Assembly (NCBI GenBank): GCA_934589835.1
Contig: CAKTOK010000039.1
Coordinates: forward strand, 1 to 14,990
From: an uncultured Oscillospiraceae bacterium
GTDB lineage: Bacteria; Bacillota; Clostridia; Oscillospirales; Oscillospiraceae
Length of the DNA stretch: 14,990 nt
Reading direction: 5' to 3'
A program made the position numbers and the translations under genes. The notes beneath the pieces were generated by a model, which was not told the origin of the DNA, made no database searches, and worked only from the letters and a program-made list of their open reading frames with translations. This document shows, in pieces, positions 1-7,211 of the stretch; position 1 is the stretch's first letter; each line of letters begins with the position of its first letter.

Positions 1-1
1 C

Positions 2-307
2 TCCGGCGGCGTTATGGGCGACCACTGCTCCCCCATCTCCGACACCACCATCATGGCCTCTGCCGGTGCCCACTGCTTCCACCTGAACCACGTGTTCACC
101 CAGCTGCCCTATGCTCTGACGGTTTCCGGCGTCACCTTCGTCAGCTTCATTCTGGCCGGCCTGATCCAGAACGTGGTCATCTGCCTCATCATCGCTGTGG
201 TGCTGATGGTGGCGACTCTGCTGGTCATCAAGGCGATCATCAGCAAGAAGCACGCCGGTATCTTCCAGGAGATGGCCGAGGCCAACAAGGCCCTCGCCCA
301 CAAGTAA
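2..307 (+). CDS. Na+/H+ antiporter, NhaC family (C-terminal part only)
   Basis: The open frame runs in from the left edge and ends at TAA 305-307, so only the last ~101 residues are present. The visible part contains GDHCSPISDTTIMASAGA, a stretch typical of the NhaC-type Na+/H+ antiporter family, where polar residues in a broken membrane segment line the ion path. Two clear hydrophobic segments follow (around YALTVSGVTF-VSFILAGLI and VVICLIIAVVLMVATLLVI), then a short charged cytoplasmic tail ending ALAHK. An internal ATG at position 14 lies within the conserved motif and is not a real start. Family members import protons while expelling sodium (sometimes malate/lactate-coupled); which applies here cannot be told from the fragment. 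The gene converges on the minus-strand gene at 438-857. Confidence 0.85.
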   Translation, partial: SGGVMGDHCSPISDTTIMASAGAHCFHLNHVFTQLPYALTVSGVTFVSFILAGLIQNVVICLIIAVVLMVATLLVIKAIISKKHAGIFQEMAEANKALAHK

Positions 308-340
308 GTCCTGCTGTGTCGGCAGTACATCCCTGATCTG

Positions 341-377
341 AAAAAGCCGCCGCATCGCGCTTGCGATGCGGCGGCTT
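341..377. terminator. Hairpin terminator between convergent genes
   Basis: A perfect 13-bp GC-rich stem (346-358 with 363-375) has a 4-nt loop. A run of five A lies on the left (341-345), which becomes a U-tract on minus-strand RNA; on the plus strand only two T follow directly. It best fits termination of minus-strand transcription, with some function as the end of the antiporter transcript. Confidence 0.7.
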
Positions 378-391
378 GCCGCGTTTCTGCC

Positions 392-429
392 AAAAAAGAG
401 GAGCCTGCGCGCTGCACAGGCTCCTCTTT
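392..429 (-). terminator. Terminator of the racemase/membrane-protein operon
   Basis: A 13-bp stem (395-407 with 417-429) is followed, on the minus strand, by a T-run (complement of A 392-397). It lies 8 nt past the stop of the 438-857 gene. With the hairpin at 341-377 it makes two terminators in series between the convergent genes. Confidence 0.8.
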
Positions 430-437
430 GCTCGTCT

Positions 438-857
438 TCAGAAGTGGGCGTCCACAAACTTGTTGAATTTCTCCACGTTCATGTGGTCCTTGTAGGTGTT
501 GCGGAACTGCTTGACCGTCAGGCTGTTGTACTGCACGATCTTGCGGTACTTCAAAAATCCCGCTACCAGCGCCACGCCGCCGCACAGATAGCCCATCGGC
601 GCGCTTTTCCAGCAGGTCCAGATCAGCACGGCGAACACCACGATGGAGATAATGACACCGGCGATCTGCTTTTTCGGATGCAGCAGCTTCACCGTTTCCT
701 CGTCAATGACACCCTCCTCCACCATGGCCTTTGCGAACTGCTTCTGTACGCCGAAAAGGCTGGCGGTGTTCAGCATGATCGGGGCCACCACAAAGAATGC
801 GAACAGTGCGTCCACCACACCGATCAGCAGGATGCCCAGATCCCCCATATTTCCCAT
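438..857 (-). CDS. Small membrane protein of unknown function (139 aa)
   Basis: I do not recognise a named family. The chosen ATG at 857 has an AAGGAG ribosome binding site upstream; a longer reading to 941 would overlap the racemase gene and lacks support. The 139-aa product has a hydrophobic N-terminal segment (about residues 8-30, LGILLIGVVDALFAFFVVAP), a second hydrophobic block around 66-100 (IAGVIISIVVFAVLIW and a Gly-rich stretch GYLCGGVALVAGFL) and a basic soluble tail (KYRKIVQYNSL... to DAHF). Between the first two segments is an acidic loop with VEEGVIDEETVKLL. It follows the racemase stop by 20 nt and is very likely cotranscribed with it. A role linked to the racemase (for example membrane anchoring or transport) is only a guess from position. 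Confidence 0.75.
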   Translation of the reverse strand: MGNMGDLGILLIGVVDALFAFFVVAPIMLNTASLFGVQKQFAKAMVEEGVIDEETVKLLHPKKQIAGVIISIVVFAVLIWTCWKSAPMGYLCGGVALVAGFLKYRKIVQYNSLTVKQFRNTYKDHMNVEKFNKFVDAHF

Positions 858-877
858 GTCAGTCGTTCTCCTTCTTT

Positions 878-1972
878 TTATTTTTTGTACAGGAATTTTA
901 TGTCGGTCCGCGCCGTGGCATAGAGCATATGGCTGTAGCACAGGGAGAATTCTACCACGTCCCCCACCTCCAGCCGCCGCGGGCAGTCCTCCACGTCCAC
1001 AATGCAGTGGTCGGAGGAGCCGCCGACGACCGTCAGCCCCGGCTCCCGGGGCAGCAGGGATTCCAGCTCGCCCACGTCCGCGCGGCCCAGCGCCAGAATG
1101 GCCCGCCGCCGGATGCCCCGATCCTCGTAGGTCGGCTTGCGCCCGAAGGCGTCGATGGCAAACTCGCCAATGGGATACGTGGGCTTATCCCGTACCTCCA
1201 CCACCTCAGCCCGCAGGGTGAAGGTGTCCATCCGCAGGTAGTCCATGTCCGGAATGCCCCAGTCTACCTGCAGATCCTTGCCCAGCAGGATGTTCTCGCC
1301 GATGCGAAGATGGTTGACGCCCTCCGGCATGGTGGCCCAGTGCACCAGCGTATAGGAGCTGGTTGCGCCGCCGGAGACGATCTCCAGCTTCCGGCCAATG
1401 CGCCTTTCAACGCGGCCTGCGATGGCCAGCAGCTCCCGCATTTTCTCCGGCGTGGGCTTGGTGGAGCCGTAGCACGTCAGATTCACGCCGATGCCCGCCA
1501 GCTCCACATGGGGCAGGTCGCGCTCCACATGGACGCACACCTCCACCATCTCATCCTTGTCCCAGAAGCCCTCCCGCAGGTCGCCCAGATCGGCCATGAC
1601 GATGACGCGGTGGGTCCGGCCCTGTCGGACGCACTCGGCCTCCAGCGCGTCCAGCGTGGTTCGCTCGCTCTGCAGGGAGGTCTCGCATAGCGCCACCGCC
1701 GCCGGCAGCTCCGACAGCCCTGGGATGCGGATCAGCAGCCATGGCCCGCCGATGCCGGCGGCGCGGCACTTTTCCACCTGTTCCAGACGGCTGGTGCCAA
1801 GCTCCTCCGCGCCTGCCTGCCGCAGCACGCGGGCGATCTCCGGCAGACCGTCCACGCCCTTCACCACGCCGCAGACGCGGATATGCCGCTCCTGACAGCG
1901 GCGGATGACCTGCTGCGCGTTGCTGTACAGGGCGGCCAGATCGATCTCCAGTTGGGGGTATTTGCGTTCCAT
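878..1972 (-). CDS. PLP-dependent racemase, alanine/ornithine racemase family
   Basis: The 364-residue protein begins MERKYPQLEIDLAALYSNAQ, as expected for a type-III-fold (alanine racemase-like) PLP enzyme. The PLP lysine is probably K38 in CGVVKGVDG, followed by a PEIARVLRQAGA helix and the GTSRLEQ segment typical of the ornithine racemase (Orr/YhfX-like) branch. A conserved RIGENILLG segment lies in the C-terminal half of the barrel, and a beta domain follows (GDVVEFSLCYSHML near the end). Known relatives interconvert L- and D-ornithine in clostridial amino-acid fermentation, or act on other amino acids; the exact substrate cannot be read from sequence. The start at 1972 is supported by GAGGTG 7 nt upstream; the open frame extends to 2215 but would run through the promoter. 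It is the first gene of a two-gene unit. Confidence 0.85.
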   Translation of the reverse strand: MERKYPQLEIDLAALYSNAQQVIRRCQERHIRVCGVVKGVDGLPEIARVLRQAGAEELGTSRLEQVEKCRAAGIGGPWLLIRIPGLSELPAAVALCETSLQSERTTLDALEAECVRQGRTHRVIVMADLGDLREGFWDKDEMVEVCVHVERDLPHVELAGIGVNLTCYGSTKPTPEKMRELLAIAGRVERRIGRKLEIVSGGATSSYTLVHWATMPEGVNHLRIGENILLGKDLQVDWGIPDMDYLRMDTFTLRAEVVEVRDKPTYPIGEFAIDAFGRKPTYEDRGIRRRAILALGRADVGELESLLPREPGLTVVGGSSDHCIVDVEDCPRRLEVGDVVEFSLCYSHMLYATARTDIKFLYKK

Positions 1973-2008
1973 GGGTGGACACCTCACATCCTCGTAATTA
2001 GCAGTACG

Positions 2009-2037
2009 ATTATACCATTGAAAATCGCATTTGTCAC
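2009..2037 (-). promoter_or_regulatory. Sigma-A promoter of the racemase operon
   Basis: Read on the minus strand, GTGACA (2032-2037) and TATAAT (2009-2014) are separated by exactly 17 nt. The predicted transcript start is near 2002, about 30 nt ahead of the ATG at 1972. The AT-rich patch stands out from its GC-rich surroundings. Confidence 0.8.
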
Positions 2038-2090
2038 ACCTTTTCGGGGAAAAGGGAAAAATAACGCCGCAGCAGGGGAGATGAGACGGC

Positions 2091-2121
2091 AAAAAGCCCG
2101 CCGCCGGAGGTCGGCGGCGGG
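2091..2121 (-). terminator. Terminator of the ABC importer operon
   Basis: A 10-bp all-GC stem (2097-2106 with 2112-2121) has a 5-nt loop. On the minus strand it is followed after one base by a run of five T (complement of A 2091-2095). It lies about 50 nt beyond the stop codon of the ATPase gene. Nothing else recognisable lies between 2041 and 2172. Confidence 0.8.
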
Positions 2122-2172
2122 GTGGCTGTGCGCTCTGCCTGCTAAAGCAGGGGGCAGACGGCTTGGACAGGC

Positions 2173-3249
2173 TTACAGGACGTGCACGCTGTCCGGCGCG
2201 AACACCAGATGACACTCCTCGCCCACCTGATAGATGCGCTTGTTCTTGGGATCGTGCTCCGCCAGCTTCACCAGCGTATCGCCCACCATGACGTGGTAGT
2301 TCTGATAGCTGCCCATAAAGCAGCTCAGCACCACCCTGCAGGGCAGGCCGCCCGCGTCAGCCAGCGTGCCGGATTCGGGGCGCAGCACCACCGTATACGC
2401 CTTGCCCGTCTCCAGATCCTCGCGGCCTGCCACGCGGGTCGGATAGCCCTCGATGTCCAGTACGGCGTGGCCGCCGTCGGTGCCGGTCATGGTGCCCTTG
2501 AGGAAGTTGGCCTCGCCGATAAAGTCTGCCACGAATTCGTTTTTCGGGTGGTAGTAGATGTCCTGCGGCGTGCCCATCTGCTCCACCACGCCGCCGTTCA
2601 TAATGATGATGCTGTCAGACAGCGCCATGGCCTCGGACTGGTCGTGGGTCACATAGATGGCGGTGATGCCCACCTCCTGCTGAATGCGCCGGATCTCCGT
2701 ACGCATAGACACGCGGAGCTTGGCGTCCAGATTGGACAGCGGCTCGTCGAACAGCAGCACGGACGGCTCGATGACCAGCGCGCGGGCCAGCGCCACGCGC
2801 TGCTGCTGTCCGCCGGACAGCTGGTTGGTCATGCGGCTCTCCATGCCCGTCAGCTCCACCAGGTCCAGAATTTTCAGGACGCGCTCACGGATCTCCTCCT
2901 TGGGGATCTTCCGCAGCTTCAGGCCGTAGGCCACATTGTCGAACACATTGTAGTGGGGCAGCAGGGCATAGCTCTGGAACACCATGGCCGTGTCGCGCTT
3001 GTTGGGCGTCAGCGCATTGATAGCCTCGTCGCCCAGATAGATCTCGCCCTCGTCGGGGCTTTCAAAGCCCGCGATCATCCGCAGGGTGGTGGTCTTGCCG
3101 CAGCCGGAGGGGCCCAACAGCGTGACGAAGCTGCCCGATTCGATGGTCAGGGAGGTGTCCTTCACCGCGTAAAAGTCCTTGCCGGTCTTGGGGTCCTGAT
3201 AGATCTTGGAGATATGGTCCAGACGGACGCCCTTTTTCACTTTTTCCAT
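2173..3249 (-). CDS. ABC transporter ATP-binding protein (FbpC/AfuC/PotA type)
   Basis: This 358-residue ATPase powers the importer encoded just upstream. It shows Walker A GPSGCGKT (46-53), Q-loop Q92 in MVFQSYALLPH, the ABC signature LSGGQQQ (144-150), Walker B LLFDEP (165-170), D-loop SNLDAKLR and the switch histidine H202 in VTHDQSEAMAL. After about residue 240 comes a TOBE-type beta domain, as in ATPases for ferric iron, polyamine, phosphonate and sugar-phosphate importers. Its ribosome binding site AAGGAGG lies within the last codons of the permease gene, whose stop is 3 nt before this ATG, so the two are translationally linked. It is the last gene of the operon. Substrate cannot be deduced from the ATPase. 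Confidence 0.95.
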   Translation of the reverse strand: MEKVKKGVRLDHISKIYQDPKTGKDFYAVKDTSLTIESGSFVTLLGPSGCGKTTTLRMIAGFESPDEGEIYLGDEAINALTPNKRDTAMVFQSYALLPHYNVFDNVAYGLKLRKIPKEEIRERVLKILDLVELTGMESRMTNQLSGGQQQRVALARALVIEPSVLLFDEPLSNLDAKLRVSMRTEIRRIQQEVGITAIYVTHDQSEAMALSDSIIIMNGGVVEQMGTPQDIYYHPKNEFVADFIGEANFLKGTMTGTDGGHAVLDIEGYPTRVAGREDLETGKAYTVVLRPESGTLADAGGLPCRVVLSCFMGSYQNYHVMVGDTLVKLAEHDPKNKRIYQVGEECHLVFAPDSVHVL

Positions 3250-3252
3250 GGG

Positions 3253-4965
3253 TTATTGGTCCTCCTTCATTTTTCTGCTGGTGCCGAAGCGCTTGATGAA
3301 CAGGTTCATCAGCAGCACCGCGCTGTAGGTGATGACGATCAGGATGGTGGCAAAGGCGCACGCCAGACTGTAAGAGCCCTTCTCGGCGAACTCGTTGATC
3401 TGCACGGTGATCAGCAGGAACTGCGGCGTCACCAGCAGGATAATGGCGGAGATGGCGGTGATGCTGCGGACGAAGGCGGTCACAAGGCCGCTGAGGAACG
3501 AATCCTTGATGAGGGGCAGCGTCACGGTCATAAACACCTTCAGGCTGTCCGCGCCCATGTCATAGGCGGACTCCTCGATGGATTTGTCGATCTGCCGCAG
3601 GGCGGAGATACCGCTTCGCGTGCCGGTGGGCAGCGAGCGCACCACGAAAACGATGATCAGGATCAGCCCCGTGCCGTACAGCCCCTGCAAAATGCTGGTG
3701 TGGAACAGACCGCCGGAGAAGCCGCGGATATACCCCACGCCCAGCACCGTGCCGGGCACGGCCATGGCCAGCATGGAGACCACCTCAATGAAGCCCTTGG
3801 ACTTGAATTTCCGCTTCACCACCAGATAGGAGATGATCATGCTCAGCAGCGCCGTAATGGGCGCGGAGATCAGGCTCAGCACGAAGGAGTCGCGGAACGC
3901 CTGAAGTCCGTGATAGCGGGTGAACACCAGATTGAACCACTTGCCCGTCAGCGGGAAGAATTTGAAGCCCCAGGTGGGGAAGCACGCACCGATGGGCACG
4001 CACAGATACATCAGGATCACGAAGCAGGCGGCCAGCGCGCACAGGATGGTCAGCGGCACCTTCACGCTCTTGTCCTCAATGAGCATACGGGCGCGGGAGG
4101 CCTTTCCGGTCAGAGTGGCGGCGGTCTTGGCCTCCAGATAGAACTTCTGCACCACGAACATCAGCAGCGTGATGCACAGCAGCACCACGGCCATGGCGGC
4201 GGCGCCCGGCTTATCGTAGGAGCCGGTGATCTGCAAATAGATGGTGGTGGCCAGCGTATCGTAGGAGCCGCCGATGAGCATGGGGTTGGCGAAGTCGGCG
4301 ATGGACTCGATGAACGTCACCAGAAATGCGTTGCCCAGACCCGGCAGCATCAGCGGCAGCGTGACGCTGGTGAACACCCTCCAGCGGGAGGCGCCCATGT
4401 CGCGGGCCGCCTCCTCCAGCGACGGATCAATGTTCTTCAGCAGGCCCTTGAGCATCATGTAGCACACGGGGAAAAACGTCAGCGTCTGCACCACCACGAT
4501 GCCCCAGAAGCCGTACACACTGTTGTCGTAGATGCCCAGCAGGAAGCGGGTGATGATGCCCGCCTTGCCGAACAGCATGATCATGGACAGACTCAGCACG
4601 AACGGGGGCGAGACCACCGGCAGCATGGAAACGACCTTGAACAGGCCGCCCACGAATTTTCCCATGCGGACATAGACCTCCACATAGGCGAACAGCAGGC
4701 CGATCAGAGCGGACAGGATGCCCACCAGGAAGCCCACCTTCAGGGTGTTGGTGATGGCGGTGGTAAAGGTCGGCATGGCGAAGATGCGCTTGAAGATACC
4801 GAAGCCGAAGGTGCCGTCCCCCACAAAACTATCCACCAGCAGGATGGCCAGCGGGTAGAGGATAAACAAAGTCAGAAACGCGATGAGCACGACGATGGTG
4901 GTGACCATGATGGGGTCTGCCATCAGCTTTTTCCGATCCAGCGCCGCGCCTTGGGTCCTTGCCAT
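3253..4965 (-). CDS. ABC transporter permease, two fused domains (FbpB/AfuB type)
   Basis: The 570-residue inner-membrane protein is a tandem of two binding-protein-dependent permease domains, so one chain supplies both halves of the channel. Each half has an EAA loop that docks the ATPase: EEAARDMGASRWRVF...TLPLMLPG at about 183-209 and EESAYDMGADSLKVF...TLPLI at about 463-486. About twelve hydrophobic segments are visible, six in each half, with a charged linker around residues 280-303. This layout matches FbpB (ferric iron) and AfuB rather than the split permeases of polyamine systems. I chose ATG 4965 over ATG 4983 because AAAGGAG stands 6 nt before 4965, and the upstream ATG has no such site. 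The gene is 125 nt from the binding-protein gene, with a hairpin in the gap. Confidence 0.93.
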   Translation of the reverse strand: MARTQGAALDRKKLMADPIMVTTIVVLIAFLTLFILYPLAILLVDSFVGDGTFGFGIFKRIFAMPTFTTAITNTLKVGFLVGILSALIGLLFAYVEVYVRMGKFVGGLFKVVSMLPVVSPPFVLSLSMIMLFGKAGIITRFLLGIYDNSVYGFWGIVVVQTLTFFPVCYMMLKGLLKNIDPSLEEAARDMGASRWRVFTSVTLPLMLPGLGNAFLVTFIESIADFANPMLIGGSYDTLATTIYLQITGSYDKPGAAAMAVVLLCITLLMFVVQKFYLEAKTAATLTGKASRARMLIEDKSVKVPLTILCALAACFVILMYLCVPIGACFPTWGFKFFPLTGKWFNLVFTRYHGLQAFRDSFVLSLISAPITALLSMIISYLVVKRKFKSKGFIEVVSMLAMAVPGTVLGVGYIRGFSGGLFHTSILQGLYGTGLILIIVFVVRSLPTGTRSGISALRQIDKSIEESAYDMGADSLKVFMTVTLPLIKDSFLSGLVTAFVRSITAISAIILLVTPQFLLITVQINEFAEKGSYSLACAFATILIVITYSAVLLMNLFIKRFGTSRKMKEDQ

Positions 4966-5010
4966 AAAACGCTCCTTTCTCATCCCGAAAGGAATGGTAG
5001 GTGTGATGAT

Positions 5011-5048
5011 AAAAAACGGGCGGGGCGGCGGCCAGTGCCGCCGCCCCG
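5011..5048 (-). terminator. Intra-operon hairpin with T-run (partial terminator or processing stem)
   Basis: A perfect 12-bp GC-only stem (5021-5032 with 5037-5048) has the loop CAGT. On the minus strand it is followed by CCCG and then six T (complement of A 5011-5016). It sits after the binding-protein gene stop (5091) and before the permease start (4965). In importers this placement commonly reduces downstream expression and protects the upstream mRNA 3' end. Full termination is unlikely because no second promoter is evident before the permease. Confidence 0.65.
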
Positions 5049-5090
5049 TAGAAAATGCTGTGCGAAGGGTCCCTGTATGCGACGGTCAGA

Positions 5091-6239
5091 TCACTCGGTC
5101 TTGAAGCGGCTGTCACCGGTATCGGCGCCGGCAGCGGCCAGAGCGTTCATGACGTCCTCAATGTAGGTCTTGATGTTGTTCTTGGCATCCTCGAAGTCAT
5201 AGTCCATGACGTTGTCGGGATCCAGACCGAACTCGGTGGCCACAGCGGGCTGCGTGGCGTTGTCGATGACCAGGAACTGATAGGAGCCGTTCTCAGCGGC
5301 CAGATTCACGCACTCGGGGGACAGCGCATACTCGATCCACAGCTTGGCGGCGTTGGAGTGGGCAGCGCCCTTGAAGATGGCGGTGGCGCCCACCTCGAAG
5401 GAGGTGCCGCTGGAGGGGATGATCAGCTGGATGTTGGTGTAGCCGTTGTCCACGATCTGGGTGATGCCGTCATGCAGGAAGCCGATGCCGATGACGCACT
5501 CACCGGTGCCCACGTTCTTGCTGGGGCCGGAGCCGGACTTGGTGTAGACCTCGATGTTCTTGTCCAGATCCACCAGATACTGGATGCCCTCGTCGTGGCC
5601 GAACTTCTGGATCATGGTGTTGATGACCAGCTTGGCGGTACCGGCGGTGTTGTAGTTGGACAGCCAAATCAGATCCTTGTACTCGGGCTTCAGCAGATCC
5701 GCCCAGTCGGCGGGAGCCTCCAGACCCATGCGCTCCAGCTCATCGGTGTTGACCATGAAGCCCAGGATGCCCTTGTAGATGCCGTACCAGTAGCCGTCGG
5801 CGTCACGGTACATATCGCCCACCAGATGGGAGGCGTTGGCGGCCTCATAGGCCTCCAGCAGGCCCTCGGCCGCGCAGACGTTGTACGGATCGGTGGTGCC
5901 GCCGAACCACACGTCGGCGGAGGGGTTGCCGTTCTCCTCCTCGGCCTTGGCCTGCACCTCACCGGTGGACAGGCGCTGATAGGTGGTCTTGATGCCGAAC
6001 AGCTCCTGGAAGTGCTGGCACGCAGCGGCCAGATACTCCTCCTCGCAGGAGCCGTACACCACCAGCTCGCCCTCGGCCTGCGCCGCGGCGATCAGATCCT
6101 CCATGCCGGTGAAATACTCGGGATAGGTGGCGGTATCGCCATCACCGCCCTGCTGGTCGTCGGCGGGCGTCTTGTCGCCGCAGGCGACGAGGCTCAGCGC
6201 CATGACCAGCGCCAGCAGAAGTGCAAGAAACTTCTTCAT
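5091..6239 (-). CDS. ABC transporter substrate-binding lipoprotein (FbpA/AfuA-like)
   Basis: The 382-residue extracellular lipoprotein has a lipid-attachment signal: two Lys, a hydrophobic core and LSLVAC-G with the modified Cys at 20, then an acidic Gly-rich linker to about 38. The mature part is a type-II periplasmic-binding fold of the family that includes ferric-binding FbpA, AfuA and phosphonate-binding proteins: LVVYGSCEEEYL (59-70), STGEVQAKAE (91-100), ADVWFGG (108-114), GFMVNTDEL, PADWADLLKPEYKDLI (176-191) and a Ser-Gly-rich SGSGPSKNVGTGE loop (235-247). FbpA proteins carry an iron-binding Tyr-Tyr pair in the segment after this loop; here it reads GIGFLHDG (251-258) with no tyrosine pair. 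Ferric iron as ligand is therefore doubtful, and an anion or organophosphate is plausible but unproven. The start has GGAGG upstream. First gene of the operon. Confidence 0.9.
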   Translation of the reverse strand: MKKFLALLLALVMALSLVACGDKTPADDQQGGDGDTATYPEYFTGMEDLIAAAQAEGELVVYGSCEEEYLAAACQHFQELFGIKTTYQRLSTGEVQAKAEEENGNPSADVWFGGTTDPYNVCAAEGLLEAYEAANASHLVGDMYRDADGYWYGIYKGILGFMVNTDELERMGLEAPADWADLLKPEYKDLIWLSNYNTAGTAKLVINTMIQKFGHDEGIQYLVDLDKNIEVYTKSGSGPSKNVGTGECVIGIGFLHDGITQIVDNGYTNIQLIIPSSGTSFEVGATAIFKGAAHSNAAKLWIEYALSPECVNLAAENGSYQFLVIDNATQPAVATEFGLDPDNVMDYDFEDAKNNIKTYIEDVMNALAAAGADTGDSRFKTE

Positions 6240-6262
6240 AAAATTTTCCTCCGTTCACAATT

Positions 6263-6281
6263 TTCAAAGGTGTCCTTTGAA
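6263..6281 (-). repeat. Inverted repeat at the transcript start of the ABC importer operon
   Basis: TTCAAAGG-TGT-CCTTTGAA, 8-bp perfect arms with a 3-nt centre. The predicted +1 of the minus-strand promoter is near 6282, so the repeat would form a stem-loop at the very 5' end of the mRNA, or act as a repressor site just inside the transcription start. Confidence 0.7.
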
Positions 6282-6288
6282 TGACTGC

Positions 6289-6317
6289 ATTATAGCCTTC
6301 GCACTAAAAAATGTCAA
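6289..6317 (-). promoter_or_regulatory. Consensus sigma-A promoter of the ABC importer operon
   Basis: On the minus strand the sequence has a perfect TTGACA (6312-6317), a 17-nt T-rich spacer and a perfect TATAAT (6289-6294). A full consensus suggests high basal transcription, which would need a repressor or leader control if the importer is regulated. Confidence 0.9.
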
Positions 6318-6386
6318 TAAGAACAGGAAATGCCCGTAAAAGAGCGCAGGATTTTAGATAATTTGACAGGATTCCCCCTGCTGAAC

Positions 6387-6407
6387 ACTTGACACATCAA
6401 GTATAAT
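6387..6407 (+). promoter_or_regulatory. Promoter -10 and operator-like repeat of the mgtC-family gene
   Basis: TATAAT at 6402-6407 lies 45 nt before the ATG at 6453. At the correct -35 distance (about 6379-6384) only a weak TGCTGA-like hexamer is seen. The repeat ACTTGA-CACA-TCAAGT (6387-6402) fills the spacer and touches the -10, a classic repressor or activator site position. A TTGACA at 6389-6394 is too close to the -10 to be its -35. Confidence 0.55.
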
Positions 6408-6452
6408 AGGGGTACGATCTCTTAACAAAGCGCTGTGAAAGGAGGCCCTGCC

Positions 6453-7160
6453 ATGCTGTCTGGACTGACGAATTACCTGCCGGAGAGCGCATTGACCGTA
6501 TTTGATAATCTGGAGTTCTTCATCCGCATCGTGCTGGCGGCGGCGCTGGGCGCGCTGGTGGGGCTGGAGCGCAGCAAGCGCCAGAAGGAGGCGGGCGTCC
6601 GGACTCACTGCATCATCGCCTGCACCTCCGCCCTGTTTATGATCCTGTCCAAGTATGCCTTTGTCGATCTGGTGGCCGTGGACGGTCTGCGGGGCGCGGA
6701 TCCCGCCCGCATCGCGGCGCAGGTGGTCAGCGGCATCTCCTTCCTGGGCGCCGGCGTCATCTTCAAGAACGGCAACTCCATCCGCGGCCTGACCACCGCC
6801 GCCGGTATGTGGGGCACCGCCGCCGTAGGCATGGCCATCGGCGCGGGAATGTACTGGGTAGGCCTGATCGAGGCCGCCGTGCTGGTGGCCATCCAGATCG
6901 TGCTTCACCGCTTCCCCGTGGGAGCCGATGCCCTCACCACCCAGGAGCTGCTGGTGGAGATGGCGGATGAGGAGGCGCTGCTGTCCCGCTTCGACGACCT
7001 GATCAAGGCCCACGGCGGCCAGATCACCGAGAGCAGCCTGTCCCGCGAAAACGGTATCCTCCGCATGGAGGTCACCGCCAGATTGGAGCCGCCCGTTACC
7101 CACGAGGAGGCGTTGGCCTTTATGAACGCCAACCCCGGCGTCACCCGCATCTCCGTCTGA
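6453..7160 (+). CDS. MgtC/SapB family membrane protein
   Basis: The 235-residue protein has the MgtC/SapB N-terminal membrane domain: a hydrophobic segment FIRIVLAAALGALVGLERS, then the family motif KRQKEAGVRTH at about 42-52, VSGISFLGAGVIFK followed by NGNSIRGLTTAAGMW, and further hydrophobic segments to about residue 150. A soluble ACT-like C-terminal domain follows (LLVEMADEEALLSRFDDLIKAHGG onward). MgtC relatives support growth in low magnesium and restrain ATP synthase in pathogens; many Firmicute homologues are uncharacterised, so the function here is inferred. ATG 6453 is chosen because AAAGGAGG ends 7 nt upstream; a GTG at 6435 in frame overlaps that site. It is transcribed alone, divergently from the importer. 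Confidence 0.92.
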   Translation: MLSGLTNYLPESALTVFDNLEFFIRIVLAAALGALVGLERSKRQKEAGVRTHCIIACTSALFMILSKYAFVDLVAVDGLRGADPARIAAQVVSGISFLGAGVIFKNGNSIRGLTTAAGMWGTAAVGMAIGAGMYWVGLIEAAVLVAIQIVLHRFPVGADALTTQELLVEMADEEALLSRFDDLIKAHGGQITESSLSRENGILRMEVTARLEPPVTHEEALAFMNANPGVTRISV

Positions 7161-7172
7161 CTCCTTGGATGC

Positions 7173-7207
7173 AAAGCGTCCGTACCGGCCGGTACGGACG
7201 CTTTTTT
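7173..7207. terminator. Shared convergent terminator (mgtC-family gene / HxlR gene)
   Basis: A perfect 16-bp inverted repeat without spacer (7173-7188 and 7189-7204; the central GGCC forms the loop) is followed by T 7202-7207 on the plus strand. It lies between the stops of the convergent genes (7160 and 7212). On the minus strand only three T follow, so it is stronger for the plus-strand gene. Confidence 0.88.
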
Positions 7208-7211
7208 CAGG

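Noticed and set aside
2182..5166. 994-residue open frame on the plus strand opposite the ABC ATPase and permease genes
   Set aside because: It is antisense to two genes with full family motifs. Its His-, Gln- and Gly-rich, low-complexity translation is what a GC-rich antisense frame gives.
5055..6284. 409-residue open frame antisense to the binding-lipoprotein gene
   Set aside because: Val/Gly/His-rich shadow of a well-supported gene; it also runs through that gene's promoter.
6363..6394. Two TTGACA hexamers (6363 and 6389) as -35 boxes for the mgtC-family gene
   Set aside because: Their distances to TATAAT at 6402 are 33 and 7 nt, both far from 17.
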